A DNA stretch of 14,817 nt from Promethearchaeota archaeon (GTDB lineage: Archaea > Asgardarchaeota > Lokiarchaeia > Sigynarchaeales > SOKP01), in contig JAGXNR010000072.1 in assembly GCA_019894875.1 (NCBI GenBank), positions 1 to 14,817 of the forward strand, given 5' to 3'. Under the pieces are notes generated by a model. It saw only the letters and a program-made list of their open reading frames with translations, had not been told where the DNA came from and did not search any database. How positions within the stretch are numbered: position 1 is the stretch's first letter; every line of letters starts with the position of its first letter. Made by a program: the position numbers and the translations under genes. This document shows positions 8,030-13,754 of this stretch, one piece after another.

Positions 8030-8055
8030 TTCCATGAAGATTAATAAATTAAAAG

Positions 8056-8108
8056 CGATTTTTTAAATAAAAAAGAAAAACAAATTTGATTATAGCAGTT
8101 AAAAGGTG
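8056..8108 (+). promoter_or_regulatory. Promoter area and GGTG ribosome binding site of the DUF438 gene
   Basis: A TATA-like TTTTTTAAATA (about 8059-8069), preceded by the purine-bearing AAAGCGA that could act as a BRE, lies 45-55 nt before ATG 8114. AAGGTG, with GGTG at 8105-8108, is the ribosome binding site, 5 nt from the start. Confidence 0.4.
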
Positions 8109-8113
8109 TAATA

Positions 8114-9472
8114 ATGGAAGTAAATAACAAAACAAAAATACTACCAATACTGGACAAGTACTCTAAAGTTTACGATGAAATTTTTAAGCTTAATCCAAAA
8201 GTAAAGCGTTTAAAAAACCCTATTGCTCGTAAAACTATAGGTAAAATGGCATCTATAGAGTGGGTATCAAGTTTGTTGAACATCCCACTCGAGAAGATCA
8301 TTTCTATAATTCAAGAAGTAGTTGAGTCAAGTAGTGAAGAATTGACATATAAAGAACGTAAAGATATTTTGAAAGATATTCTATTAAAGATACATGAGGG
8401 AGGAGCGTTTGAAGAGCTTAAAGAAATGTTTCGAGAAGCGGTAGGAGATATAACTGCTCCTGAAATTGGTCAATTAGAGCAAGAACTAATTAATGAGGGT
8501 GCATTGGAAATCAAAGAAATTGCTAAGTTAAGTGACTTGCATGTGGCTTTATTTAAGGAATCCTTGGACGAGAAACCAGATTTTAACACTATACCTGGTC
8601 ATCCAGTTCACACTTATCTTCAAGAAAACCTCGAAATAGCTAACTTGATTAGACAAATCAGGACTGCAAAAGAGGGGGAAAAATTAAGTTTATTCAAGCA
8701 ACTATCGCAAGTAGAAGTTCATTATGCTCGAAAAGAAAACCAAGTGTTTCCAATATTAGAAAAAATTGGAATATCGGGACCACCTCAAGTGATGTGGGCA
8801 GTTCACGACAAGATTAGAGCAGGATTAAAAAACGAGAAAATTGAAGAAATTGAATCTATATTAGAGCAAGTTGAAGATATGATTTATAAAGAGGAGAGTA
8901 TTCTCTTTCCAATGATATTGGAAGGATTCGAGGAGTCTGACTGGGTGAGCGTTCGTGATGGTGAGGAAGAGATAGGATATGCATTCGGGGTTATCCCAGG
9001 AACCGAGTGGAAACCAATCTCAACCAGCGATGTTCACAAACCTATAGAAGCTAAATCTATTAGAGACAAGCTTAACCTTGAAATTGGAAACCTATCCCCA
9101 GATCAAATTAATATTATGCTAAAAACTCTTCCGGTGGATATTACGTTTGTCGATGAAAAAGACGAAGTTGCTTACTATTCTGACACGGAAGATAGGATTT
9201 TTCCACGTAGTAAAGGTATCATAGGAAGAGCGGTTCAAAAGTGTCATCCCCCTAAAAGTGTACACGTGGTAGAAGATATCCTGCAAAAATTCAAATCTGG
9301 TGAAAAAGATGTAGCAGAGTTCTGGATACAAATGGAAGGTAATTTCATATTGATTCGTTATTTTGCTATGAGGGATGAAGAAGGGAAATATGTAGGCACG
9401 CTAGAAGTTTCTCAAGAACTTTCACGCTTAAGAAAACTCCAAGGGGAGCGTCGATTAGTTCAGTGGTCTTAA
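8114..9472 (+). CDS. DUF1858-DUF438-hemerythrin-PAS sensor-like protein
   Basis: This is a 452-residue soluble four-module protein. Residues of about 8-68 match DUF1858 (helical, MASIEWVSSLLNIPLEKI). About 84-150 is the DUF438 region (KIHEGGAFEELKEMF). About 160-275 is a hemerythrin HHE-like helical bundle. About 318-445 is the PAS-like domain typical of DUF438 proteins, with the conserved CHPPKSVHVV (C377-H378). Likely iron ligands of the HHE part are H163/H166 (HPVHTY), H203 and E208 (HYARKENQ), H231 (VHDKIR) and E260/E261 (KEESILFPM). Such proteins are thought to sense oxygen, NO or redox state. The output here is unknown, because no kinase, cyclase or methyl-accepting domain is attached and no signalling gene is adjacent. 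The start is set by GGTG 5 nt upstream. An unusually long upstream region with inverted repeats suggests regulated expression. Confidence 0.88.
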   Translation: MEVNNKTKILPILDKYSKVYDEIFKLNPKVKRLKNPIARKTIGKMASIEWVSSLLNIPLEKIISIIQEVVESSSEELTYKERKDILKDILLKIHEGGAFEELKEMFREAVGDITAPEIGQLEQELINEGALEIKEIAKLSDLHVALFKESLDEKPDFNTIPGHPVHTYLQENLEIANLIRQIRTAKEGEKLSLFKQLSQVEVHYARKENQVFPILEKIGISGPPQVMWAVHDKIRAGLKNEKIEEIESILEQVEDMIYKEESILFPMILEGFEESDWVSVRDGEEEIGYAFGVIPGTEWKPISTSDVHKPIEAKSIRDKLNLEIGNLSPDQINIMLKTLPVDITFVDEKDEVAYYSDTEDRIFPRSKGIIGRAVQKCHPPKSVHVVEDILQKFKSGEKDVAEFWIQMEGNFILIRYFAMRDEEGKYVGTLEVSQELSRLRKLQGERRLVQWS

Positions 9473-9536
9473 TTTACATTTACATATAGGCAATAAAAAC
9501 AATATTTCAATAATTTTATTCGATATTAATAGTCAA

Positions 9537-9568
9537 AATTTTTATCTATCTTTTCATTAATTTATTTT
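9537..9568 (+). promoter_or_regulatory. Possible leaderless promoter of the MaoC gene
   Basis: No ribosome binding site precedes ATG 9569; the sequence is all A/T. A TATA-like TTTTTATCTA centred near 9542 lies about 27 nt before the ATG, the spacing expected if transcription starts at or next to the start codon. The evidence is spacing only. Confidence 0.3.
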
Positions 9569-10003
9569 ATGTCAGATTTAAAGCCAGTTCTATGGGAAAA
9601 TTATGAAATTGGTCAATCAGCGTCATTTACCAAAACTATTTCCGAAGAGGATGTTATGAAATTTGCAGAAGTGACAGGAGATTATAACCCTATTCACGTT
9701 AATCCAGAATACGCAAAAACTCAGATGTTTGGAAAGCAAGTAGCACATGGTGCTTTGAGTTCTGGATTAATTTCGGCTGTTTTAGGGTTTAAATTATTTG
9801 GTCCAGGCATTTTATATGGTGGACAAACGGTAAAGTTTGTTGCTCCTGTATTCTTCGGTGATACATTAACAGCTATTGCTACGGTGAAAGAAAAATTCAC
9901 CAAAAAAGAAGGTAAATTAAAATTCATTATCTGTGATACAATAGTGAAAAATCAAGATGATGTTGTAGTAACATCTGGAGAAGGTACAATAGTATTTATG
10001 TGA
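9569..10003 (+). CDS. MaoC-type (R)-specific enoyl-CoA hydratase
   Basis: This is a 144-residue single hot-dog-fold hydratase that adds water to trans-2-enoyl-CoA, or runs the reverse dehydration. The hydratase-2 motif GDYNPIHVNPEYA carries the catalytic D38 and H43, with N40 between them. The D-to-H spacing of five equals that of PhaJ. The overhanging segment continues with AHGALSSGLISAV, and the second half has GGQTVKFVAPVFFGDTL, as expected. The length is normal for a single-domain PhaJ-like enzyme. It works in the cytoplasm as a homodimer in known relatives. It is monocistronic, between two unrelated plus-strand genes, and would supply the hydration step between the acyl-CoA ligases and the thiolase of this window. 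No ribosome binding site is visible. Confidence 0.93.
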   Translation: MSDLKPVLWENYEIGQSASFTKTISEEDVMKFAEVTGDYNPIHVNPEYAKTQMFGKQVAHGALSSGLISAVLGFKLFGPGILYGGQTVKFVAPVFFGDTLTAIATVKEKFTKKEGKLKFIICDTIVKNQDDVVVTSGEGTIVFM

Positions 10004-10012
10004 AATTTAATC

Positions 10013-10071
10013 TTTTTTTTTCTATTTTATTTAATGAAACGTTCTACATTTTACGGGAAATGTTTTCTTTT
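10013..10071 (+). terminator. T9 tract plus hairpin after the MaoC gene
   Basis: A T9 run (10013-10021) lies 10 nt beyond the MaoC stop. A second element follows: the inverted repeat ACATTT/AAATGT (10046-10051 and 10058-10063), followed directly by TTTCTTTT. Either could terminate transcription. Together they isolate the MaoC gene from the antitoxin-like gene. Confidence 0.5.
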
Positions 10072-10130
10072 AAATCTCAATTGATTTATTACAAAAAAGT
10101 AGAATAAGTAGGATTTTCTAATTAATATAT

Positions 10131-10397
10131 ATGGCAAATGTGAAATTATATAATAAAATTCTACTAGAAAAATTACAGGCAGAAATCACCCTTAAATTAG
10201 GAAAGAAAATTTCGCAACGAGATTTATTAGATAAGAGTATTGAATTTGTGTATAAACGGTTTGATGAGTTTGTATCGGAGTATATTGATCATCCCCCAAT
10301 CACAAATGAATTAATAAAGAGAATAGAAGAAAATGCAATTGACGTACCCTTGGAGCATCCAGAACAAGCTGATGATGAATTATTATATGGATTATAA
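10131..10397 (+). CDS. Antitoxin-like small protein (VapB-type candidate)
   Basis: This 88-residue, helix-rich protein has no confident family match by eye. The N-terminal half (KLGKKISQRDLLDKSIEFV) resembles the DNA-binding or dimerisation helices of archaeal VapB-type antitoxins. The C-terminal tail is acidic and ends DDELLYGL, like a toxin-binding tail. The strongest support is context: an ATG at 10387 overlaps its last 11 nt in another frame, the classic vapB-vapC junction, and the frame behind it ends in a clear PIN-domain C-terminus. No ribosome binding site precedes ATG 10131, so the message may be leaderless or short-leadered. It may now be an orphan antitoxin. Confidence 0.65.
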   Translation: MANVKLYNKILLEKLQAEITLKLGKKISQRDLLDKSIEFVYKRFDEFVSEYIDHPPITNELIKRIEENAIDVPLEHPEQADDELLYGL

Positions 10398-10563
10398 TCA
10401 AAAAAAGCAATAACTGAAAAAGTTATGACAGTTATATGCAAATCCTAAACGATTACTCCGTTTTGTTGATGCTTCTCTAATATTTTTAACTAAAAACGTC
10501 AAAGCGAGAGCACTATTATCATTTGATGACCATTTCGATGGAATTATCTCAAGATTATATTAA
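10387..10563 (+). pseudogene. Deleted VapC-like PIN-domain toxin remnant
   Basis: The frame starts with ATG 10387 (MDYNQKKQ), overlapping the antitoxin-like gene by 11 nt. It then has stops at 10411 (TAA) and 10426 (TGA). It continues open to the TAA at 10561-10563 as QLYANPKRLLRFVDASLI, then FLTKNVKARALLSFDD and HFDGIISRLY. The FVDAS and SFDDHFDGI segments are the C-terminal part of a PIN nuclease, including one metal-binding acidic region. A normal VapC has about 130-150 residues; fewer than 60 codons remain. The N-terminal half with the first catalytic Asp is gone, so no active toxin can be made. Confidence 0.72.
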
Positions 10564-10570
10564 ATCTTAA

Positions 10571-10915
10571 TTATTTCCTTTTAATATTTTTAAGTCGTTC
10601 TAACGCAGCTTCATACTTTTTGTCTTTATTTGCCCATTCTTTAAGTTTCTGACAGGGAAACTCTTGACATTCATAACAATAATTCAAATTTTTATCTTTA
10701 ATACAACATTTACGAATCTCACAACCTGAACTCCACATCTCATCATCCTCCCCCCAACACCCTATACAATTAAAATCTTCTGGCTTTACATTTTCCCATC
10801 TACCCTTGAAGTCTTCTACTAATTTTTTTGCTATTTTTGGATTTTCTGGTGCAAGGTGGATATGACAAGTACCACAAATCAAACCACAAGCTGCCATAGA
10901 TCTTTCTTTCGTCAT
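10571..10915 (-). CDS. DUF3795 cysteine-rich protein
   Basis: This 114-residue protein carries the DUF3795 pattern: AACGLICGTC (C10, C14, C17), NCIGCWG (C50, C53), SGCEIRKCC (C65, C70, C71) and YCYECQEFPC (C80, C83, C88). Eleven cysteines in a small cytoplasmic protein suggest zinc or iron-sulphur binding. The function is unknown in the family. I chose ATG 10915 because GTGAT, complementary to the 16S 3' end, lies just upstream (10921-10925) and family members start a few residues before the CGL motif. An upstream in-frame ATG at 10963 would add 16 residues and overlap the adenosyltransferase gene by 17 nt. The 31-nt gap and shared strand indicate an operon with the corrinoid adenosyltransferase. 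Confidence 0.82.
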   Translation of the reverse strand: MTKERSMAACGLICGTCHIHLAPENPKIAKKLVEDFKGRWENVKPEDFNCIGCWGEDDEMWSSGCEIRKCCIKDKNLNYCYECQEFPCQKLKEWANKDKKYEAALERLKNIKRK

Positions 10916-10946
10916 GTAAATCACAATTATTTTTTTATTAGAAATT

Positions 10947-11519
10947 TTAGTATTCAATTCCATATCGAGCGGTTATTCCTTTTGAGGAATAATAATGTTT
11001 TATCATTCTCATCTCAGTAATTAAATCAGCCATCCCCTTTATCTTCGGATGCATTTTTGGGCCCCCTGTCAGAACTAGTTCAACTTTATCGGGCTTATTT
11101 TTTATTAATTCTAATACGGGTTCAACAGAGATTACATTCATTGAAACCGCAACTCCAACCTCATCAAGAATAACAATATCATATTCATCACTCATGATAA
11201 TTTCTTTAGCAAAATCAAGTGCTTTAGTTCCCTCATTTCTATCAAAATCACTTGGTTCTGCTATAAGATCGGGACTCCCAAACTGTTTTAGATCAAAATT
11301 GGATATATTCTTTATGGCTTCTATTTCTCCATATTTATAATTCCCTTTCATAAATTGAATCATGAAAACTTTAAATCCATGCCCTGTTGCGCGTACACCT
11401 TGCCCTATTGAAGCAGTTGTTTTGCCTTTAGGCATTACTATCTATATATGTATAGCAATTTTACCCCGACCAAAGTATACTTGCACAAGACCAACTTTTA
11501 ATCTTTTTCTGTCACCCAT
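10947..11519 (-). CDS. cobO: Corrinoid (cob(I)alamin) adenosyltransferase, CobO/CobA type, interrupted by a 33-nt in-frame segment
   Basis: This enzyme transfers the adenosyl group of ATP to cob(I)alamin. The N-terminus reads from ATG 11519 as MGDRKRLKVGLVQVYFGRGK. Then come 11 in-frame codons including TAG (11444-11442), then GKTTASIGQGVRATGHGF. Without the insert the P-loop is a perfect GRGKGKTT, the protein has 179 residues, and it matches the family from end to end. Other family parts are MIQFMKG, the Walker B-like DIVILDEVGVA, LVLTGG, ADLITEMRMIKH and the C-terminal ARYGIEY. A start at ATG 11435, just after the TAG, would leave half a P-loop and is unlikely to be functional. The segment folds like a bulge-helix-bulge intron (separate entry). 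DUF3795 follows in the same operon. The alternatives are a pseudogene, stop-codon readthrough or pyrrolysine insertion. Confidence 0.85.
11428..11460 (-). other. Candidate 33-nt bulge-helix-bulge mRNA intron in the corrinoid adenosyltransferase gene
   Basis: This segment splits GRGK|GKTT of Walker A and contains an amber codon, yet its length is an exact multiple of three. Number the minus strand from ATG 11519 as nt 1. Nt 61-68 (AUUGCUAU) pair with 79-86 (AUAGUAAU): 8 bp, one G.U, 10-nt loop. Directly below, 54-57 (GGGU) pair with 87-90 (GCCU): 4 bp, two of them wobble. Each strand has a 3-nt AAA bulge at the expected side (58-60 and 91-93). Cutting after the second A of each bulge removes nt 60-92. 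A flanking TAAA repeat makes the junction ambiguous by a few bases, but every choice gives the same spliced mRNA. The outer exon helix is weak (C52-G94, U51.G95, G50-C96, with G53 bulged), so this is a relaxed motif. Confidence 0.6.
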
Positions 11520-11618
11520 TTCTATCAATTTCTCGAATCTAAATTAAACTATTAAATGAATCCTAATTTAAATTTGAGTTGTTTCGTTGCTGAAAACTAA
11601 GAATAATTTGAAAAGGAC

Positions 11619-11626
11619 AAAAAAAA
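11619..11626 (-). terminator. T8 tract after acyl-CoA ligase 1
   Basis: Eight A on the plus strand (T8 on the minus strand) lie 26-33 nt beyond the ligase stop codon and before the adenosyltransferase gene, which suggests separate transcription of the two. Confidence 0.45.
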
Positions 11627-11651
11627 TAAATAATAATTACTCATGTATACA

Positions 11652-13379
11652 TTACTTTTTTCTCATATCTTTTGCTTTTGCCAGAAATTTATCTAAGTTT
11701 TCTCTAATTGCAATTTTATTAAATTTACCAACACTAGTTCTAGGGATCTCATCCACGATCGCAACAAGTTTAGGAAGCATCCATTTAGTTATTTTTCCTT
11801 TATCTACACCTTCAGTTGTAAGAAATTCAATTAAATCGTCTTCGACTTTATTAGAATTTGGCAAAATTTTTACTATAGCCATAGGTATTTCACCCCACAC
11901 TTCATCTGGGACACCCACAACAGTTGCTTCGAGGACAAAATCTGCCATGGCAGATAAATTTTCAAGTAAGACAGTGGGAACCATTTCGGCACCGCTCCTT
12001 ATGACATCTTTAATTCTATCTGCTATTACTATAAAGTCTTCCTCATCAACATAAGCTAAATCTCCAGTATGAAACCACCCATCATACCATACATCAGCGG
12101 TTTTTTCAGGGTTTTTATAATATTTTTCCATTACCCACGGTCCACGTATAATAATTTCTCCTATCGTTTCAGAATCATGGGGGACTGGATTTCCATCTTC
12201 GTCAATTACTTCCACTTCAAGCCCGGGAACGGGTAATCCTGTTTTTACTCTTACTTCATCCAGTTTTTCTTTAGGCCAATCTCTCATGTATTTCTTAACA
12301 AACGCTCTAATAGTTGTTGGTGCTGTTTCAGTCATCCCGTAGCCAGAACTTGCTGTGAATCCAGGAATTTTTTTCTCAACCTTTTTTTTTAATCCTAAGG
12401 GTAAAGCTCCGCCACCTACACTAACAGATACAAGACTACTTAAATCATATTTATCTATATCTGGATATTCAATTAGCAACGCTAATATTGTTGGTACAAC
12501 TGCCACAGATGTTACTTTTTCAGTTTGGACTAATTCGCAAAACCCATCGACTGTGAATGTACCAGGTAACACCATTTTCACCGCCAGAAATGTATAGATG
12601 AAAGGGGCACCCCAGGCATGAATATGAAATAGTGGAGTAGTTACCATTGGAACATTATTTTCACCAAGAGCTTTATGCGCAGGATCATTCACAAAAGCCG
12701 TGTAAGCAATCATATGTAAAGTAAAGATATATAAGGCTCTATGAGTGAACATCGCACCTTTTGGGAGACCCGTGGTTCCAGTTGTATAGCAAAGAGTGGC
12801 ATAGTTATCTTCGTTTAAATAAGGCCAGTCGAACTCATCAGATTGTAGACTAAGCAACTCTTCATATTCATAAATATTTTCAATTTTTGTATCCGGTAAA
12901 CCTGGTTTATCAGACATATATACAAATTTTTCAACGGTATTTTTTATCTTATCATATGCTGATTCTAATAGTGGCAAAAGTACATCATCAACAAAAATTA
13001 TTTTATCTTCTGAGTGATTTATTGTATATGTTATATGATCGATGGCAAGTCTCACGTTAATTGGATGCAATGTAGCTCCAATACAAGGAACTGCAAAATA
13101 TAGTTCTAAATGTCTATGTGTATTGAGTGCCATTGTCGCAACTCGATCCCCAGGTTTTCCAGGTTTTCCGGGCTTCACATTAAAAGCTTTCAAAAGGTTA
13201 GCCAGGCGACATGTACGTTTATACCACTCAATCCAAGTAAAACGGTTGTATTCTCCAGTAATATGATTTCTATACACAACACCTATCTCATTGGGATAAG
13301 TTTTTATGGGTCTTTGCATAAAGGTTGTAAGTAATAGGGGGTAATGAGAACTAAATTCGGGGAATGGTCCTTTAATCAT
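11652..13379 (-). CDS. Acyl-CoA ligase (medium/long-chain fatty acid-CoA synthetase, AMP-forming), copy 1
   Basis: This is a full-length 575-residue ANL-superfamily ligase that activates a carboxylic acid through an acyl-AMP to acyl-CoA. The core motifs are A3 YTTGTTGLPKG (198-208), SGYGMTE (345-351), GWFHTGD (434-440) and DRIKDVIRSG (454-463). The adenylation lysine is K552 in TSVGKFNK. Residues FHIHAWGAPF (251-260) resemble the acyl pocket of fatty acyl-CoA synthetases. No membrane segment is present. ATG 13379 follows GGAGAT at 13386-13391. Oddly, the conserved KPGD turn before DRVATMALN is expanded to KPGKPGKPGD (69-78) by 9-nt tandem repeats at the DNA level. The paralogue lies 375 nt upstream on the same strand. 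The chain length and kind of acid are not determinable from the motifs. Confidence 0.94.
   Translation of the reverse strand: MIKGPFPEFSSHYPLLLTTFMQRPIKTYPNEIGVVYRNHITGEYNRFTWIEWYKRTCRLANLLKAFNVKPGKPGKPGDRVATMALNTHRHLELYFAVPCIGATLHPINVRLAIDHITYTINHSEDKIIFVDDVLLPLLESAYDKIKNTVEKFVYMSDKPGLPDTKIENIYEYEELLSLQSDEFDWPYLNEDNYATLCYTTGTTGLPKGAMFTHRALYIFTLHMIAYTAFVNDPAHKALGENNVPMVTTPLFHIHAWGAPFIYTFLAVKMVLPGTFTVDGFCELVQTEKVTSVAVVPTILALLIEYPDIDKYDLSSLVSVSVGGGALPLGLKKKVEKKIPGFTASSGYGMTETAPTTIRAFVKKYMRDWPKEKLDEVRVKTGLPVPGLEVEVIDEDGNPVPHDSETIGEIIIRGPWVMEKYYKNPEKTADVWYDGWFHTGDLAYVDEEDFIVIADRIKDVIRSGAEMVPTVLLENLSAMADFVLEATVVGVPDEVWGEIPMAIVKILPNSNKVEDDLIEFLTTEGVDKGKITKWMLPKLVAIVDEIPRTSVGKFNKIAIRENLDKFLAKAKDMRKK
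13149..13175 (-). repeat. Three 9-nt repeats encoding KPG-KPG-KPG
   Basis: On the plus strand, two near-identical 9-nt units CCAGGTTTT and a diverged unit CCGGGCTTC follow one another, encoding KPG three times. Related ligases usually have one KPGD here. The two identical units point to recent in-frame slippage. The effect is a surface loop 6 residues longer. Confidence 0.7.
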
Positions 13380-13522
13380 TTTATATCTCCATTTTTAAGT
13401 CTTTCATAATTTTGATATTAAAGTTATCATTATTTTTATTTTAATCGTTTCTGTTTAGATATTTTAAAAGAGGGTTGTTCATTCTCAATTCTCTAATTTA
13501 ATAGCCTTTAAAGAAAAAATTA

Positions 13523-13561
13523 GTAAGAATAAAAAGAAACAATCATTATGTGCATTCTTAC
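13523..13561. repeat. 8-bp-arm inverted repeat (GTAAGAAT/ATTCTTAC)
   Basis: Perfect arms at 13523-13530 and 13554-13561 flank a 23-nt spacer. They could be paired half-sites for a regulator of ligase copy 1, or a stem-loop. The position is about 145 nt upstream of the copy 1 start. Confidence 0.35.
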
Positions 13562-13719
13562 ATTCGATGATACTTAAGATATTCAATATGGGTTGAAATT
13601 TAAAGATTTAATTATCGATATAAGAGATAGGGTAAAAAATTATCAAAACCAATAATATTTTTTGTTTCTTTAAGAAGATAAGCTCTTTTTAATACCAAAA
13701 ATTTAAATTCTTTAAAAAT

Positions 13720-13728
13720 AAAAAAAAA
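13720..13728 (-). terminator. T9 tract after acyl-CoA ligase 2
   Basis: Nine A on the plus strand read as T9 on the minus strand, 27-35 nt beyond the copy 2 stop codon. The arrangement is the same as for the other minus-strand units and suggests the two ligases are separate transcription units. Confidence 0.5.
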
Positions 13729-13754
13729 TGAAAATTTTTAGACTTTAAAAATAT

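Larger units (their letters stand above)
7600..8113. other. 514-nt intergenic region with gene remnant and inverted repeats
   Basis: This gap lies between the divergent MFS and DUF438 genes. It contains an MFS C-terminal remnant (7742-7867, minus strand), two small hairpins (7873-7886 and 7891-7915), a 15-bp palindrome (7955-7969), an 8-bp-arm inverted repeat (7999-8029) and the DUF438 promoter area (8056-8108). I found no convincing intact ORF or RNA gene. The stretch 7600-7741 is plain AT-rich sequence. Confidence 0.7.
13380..13754. other. 375-nt AT-rich spacer between the two ligase genes
   Basis: The spacer holds the ribosome binding site and presumed promoter of ligase copy 1 (minus-strand A/T-rich elements near 13410-13445, none decisive), an 8-bp-arm inverted repeat (13523-13561) and the terminator of copy 2 (13720-13728). 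I see no ORF, RNA gene or gene remnant in it. Confidence 0.65.

Noticed and set aside
11442..11444. TAG in the adenosyltransferase read as pyrrolysine
   Set aside because: Readthrough would leave 11 extra residues inside the ATP-binding loop, which should destroy function. Removal of the segment restores the motif exactly, and no pyrrolysine genes are in the window. It is kept only as an alternative.
11587..12054. A 155-codon plus-strand ORF opposite the 3' end of ligase copy 1
   Set aside because: It overlaps, on the opposite strand, a gene with clear motifs. Its Ser/Thr/Ile-rich composition is typical of antisense shadow frames.
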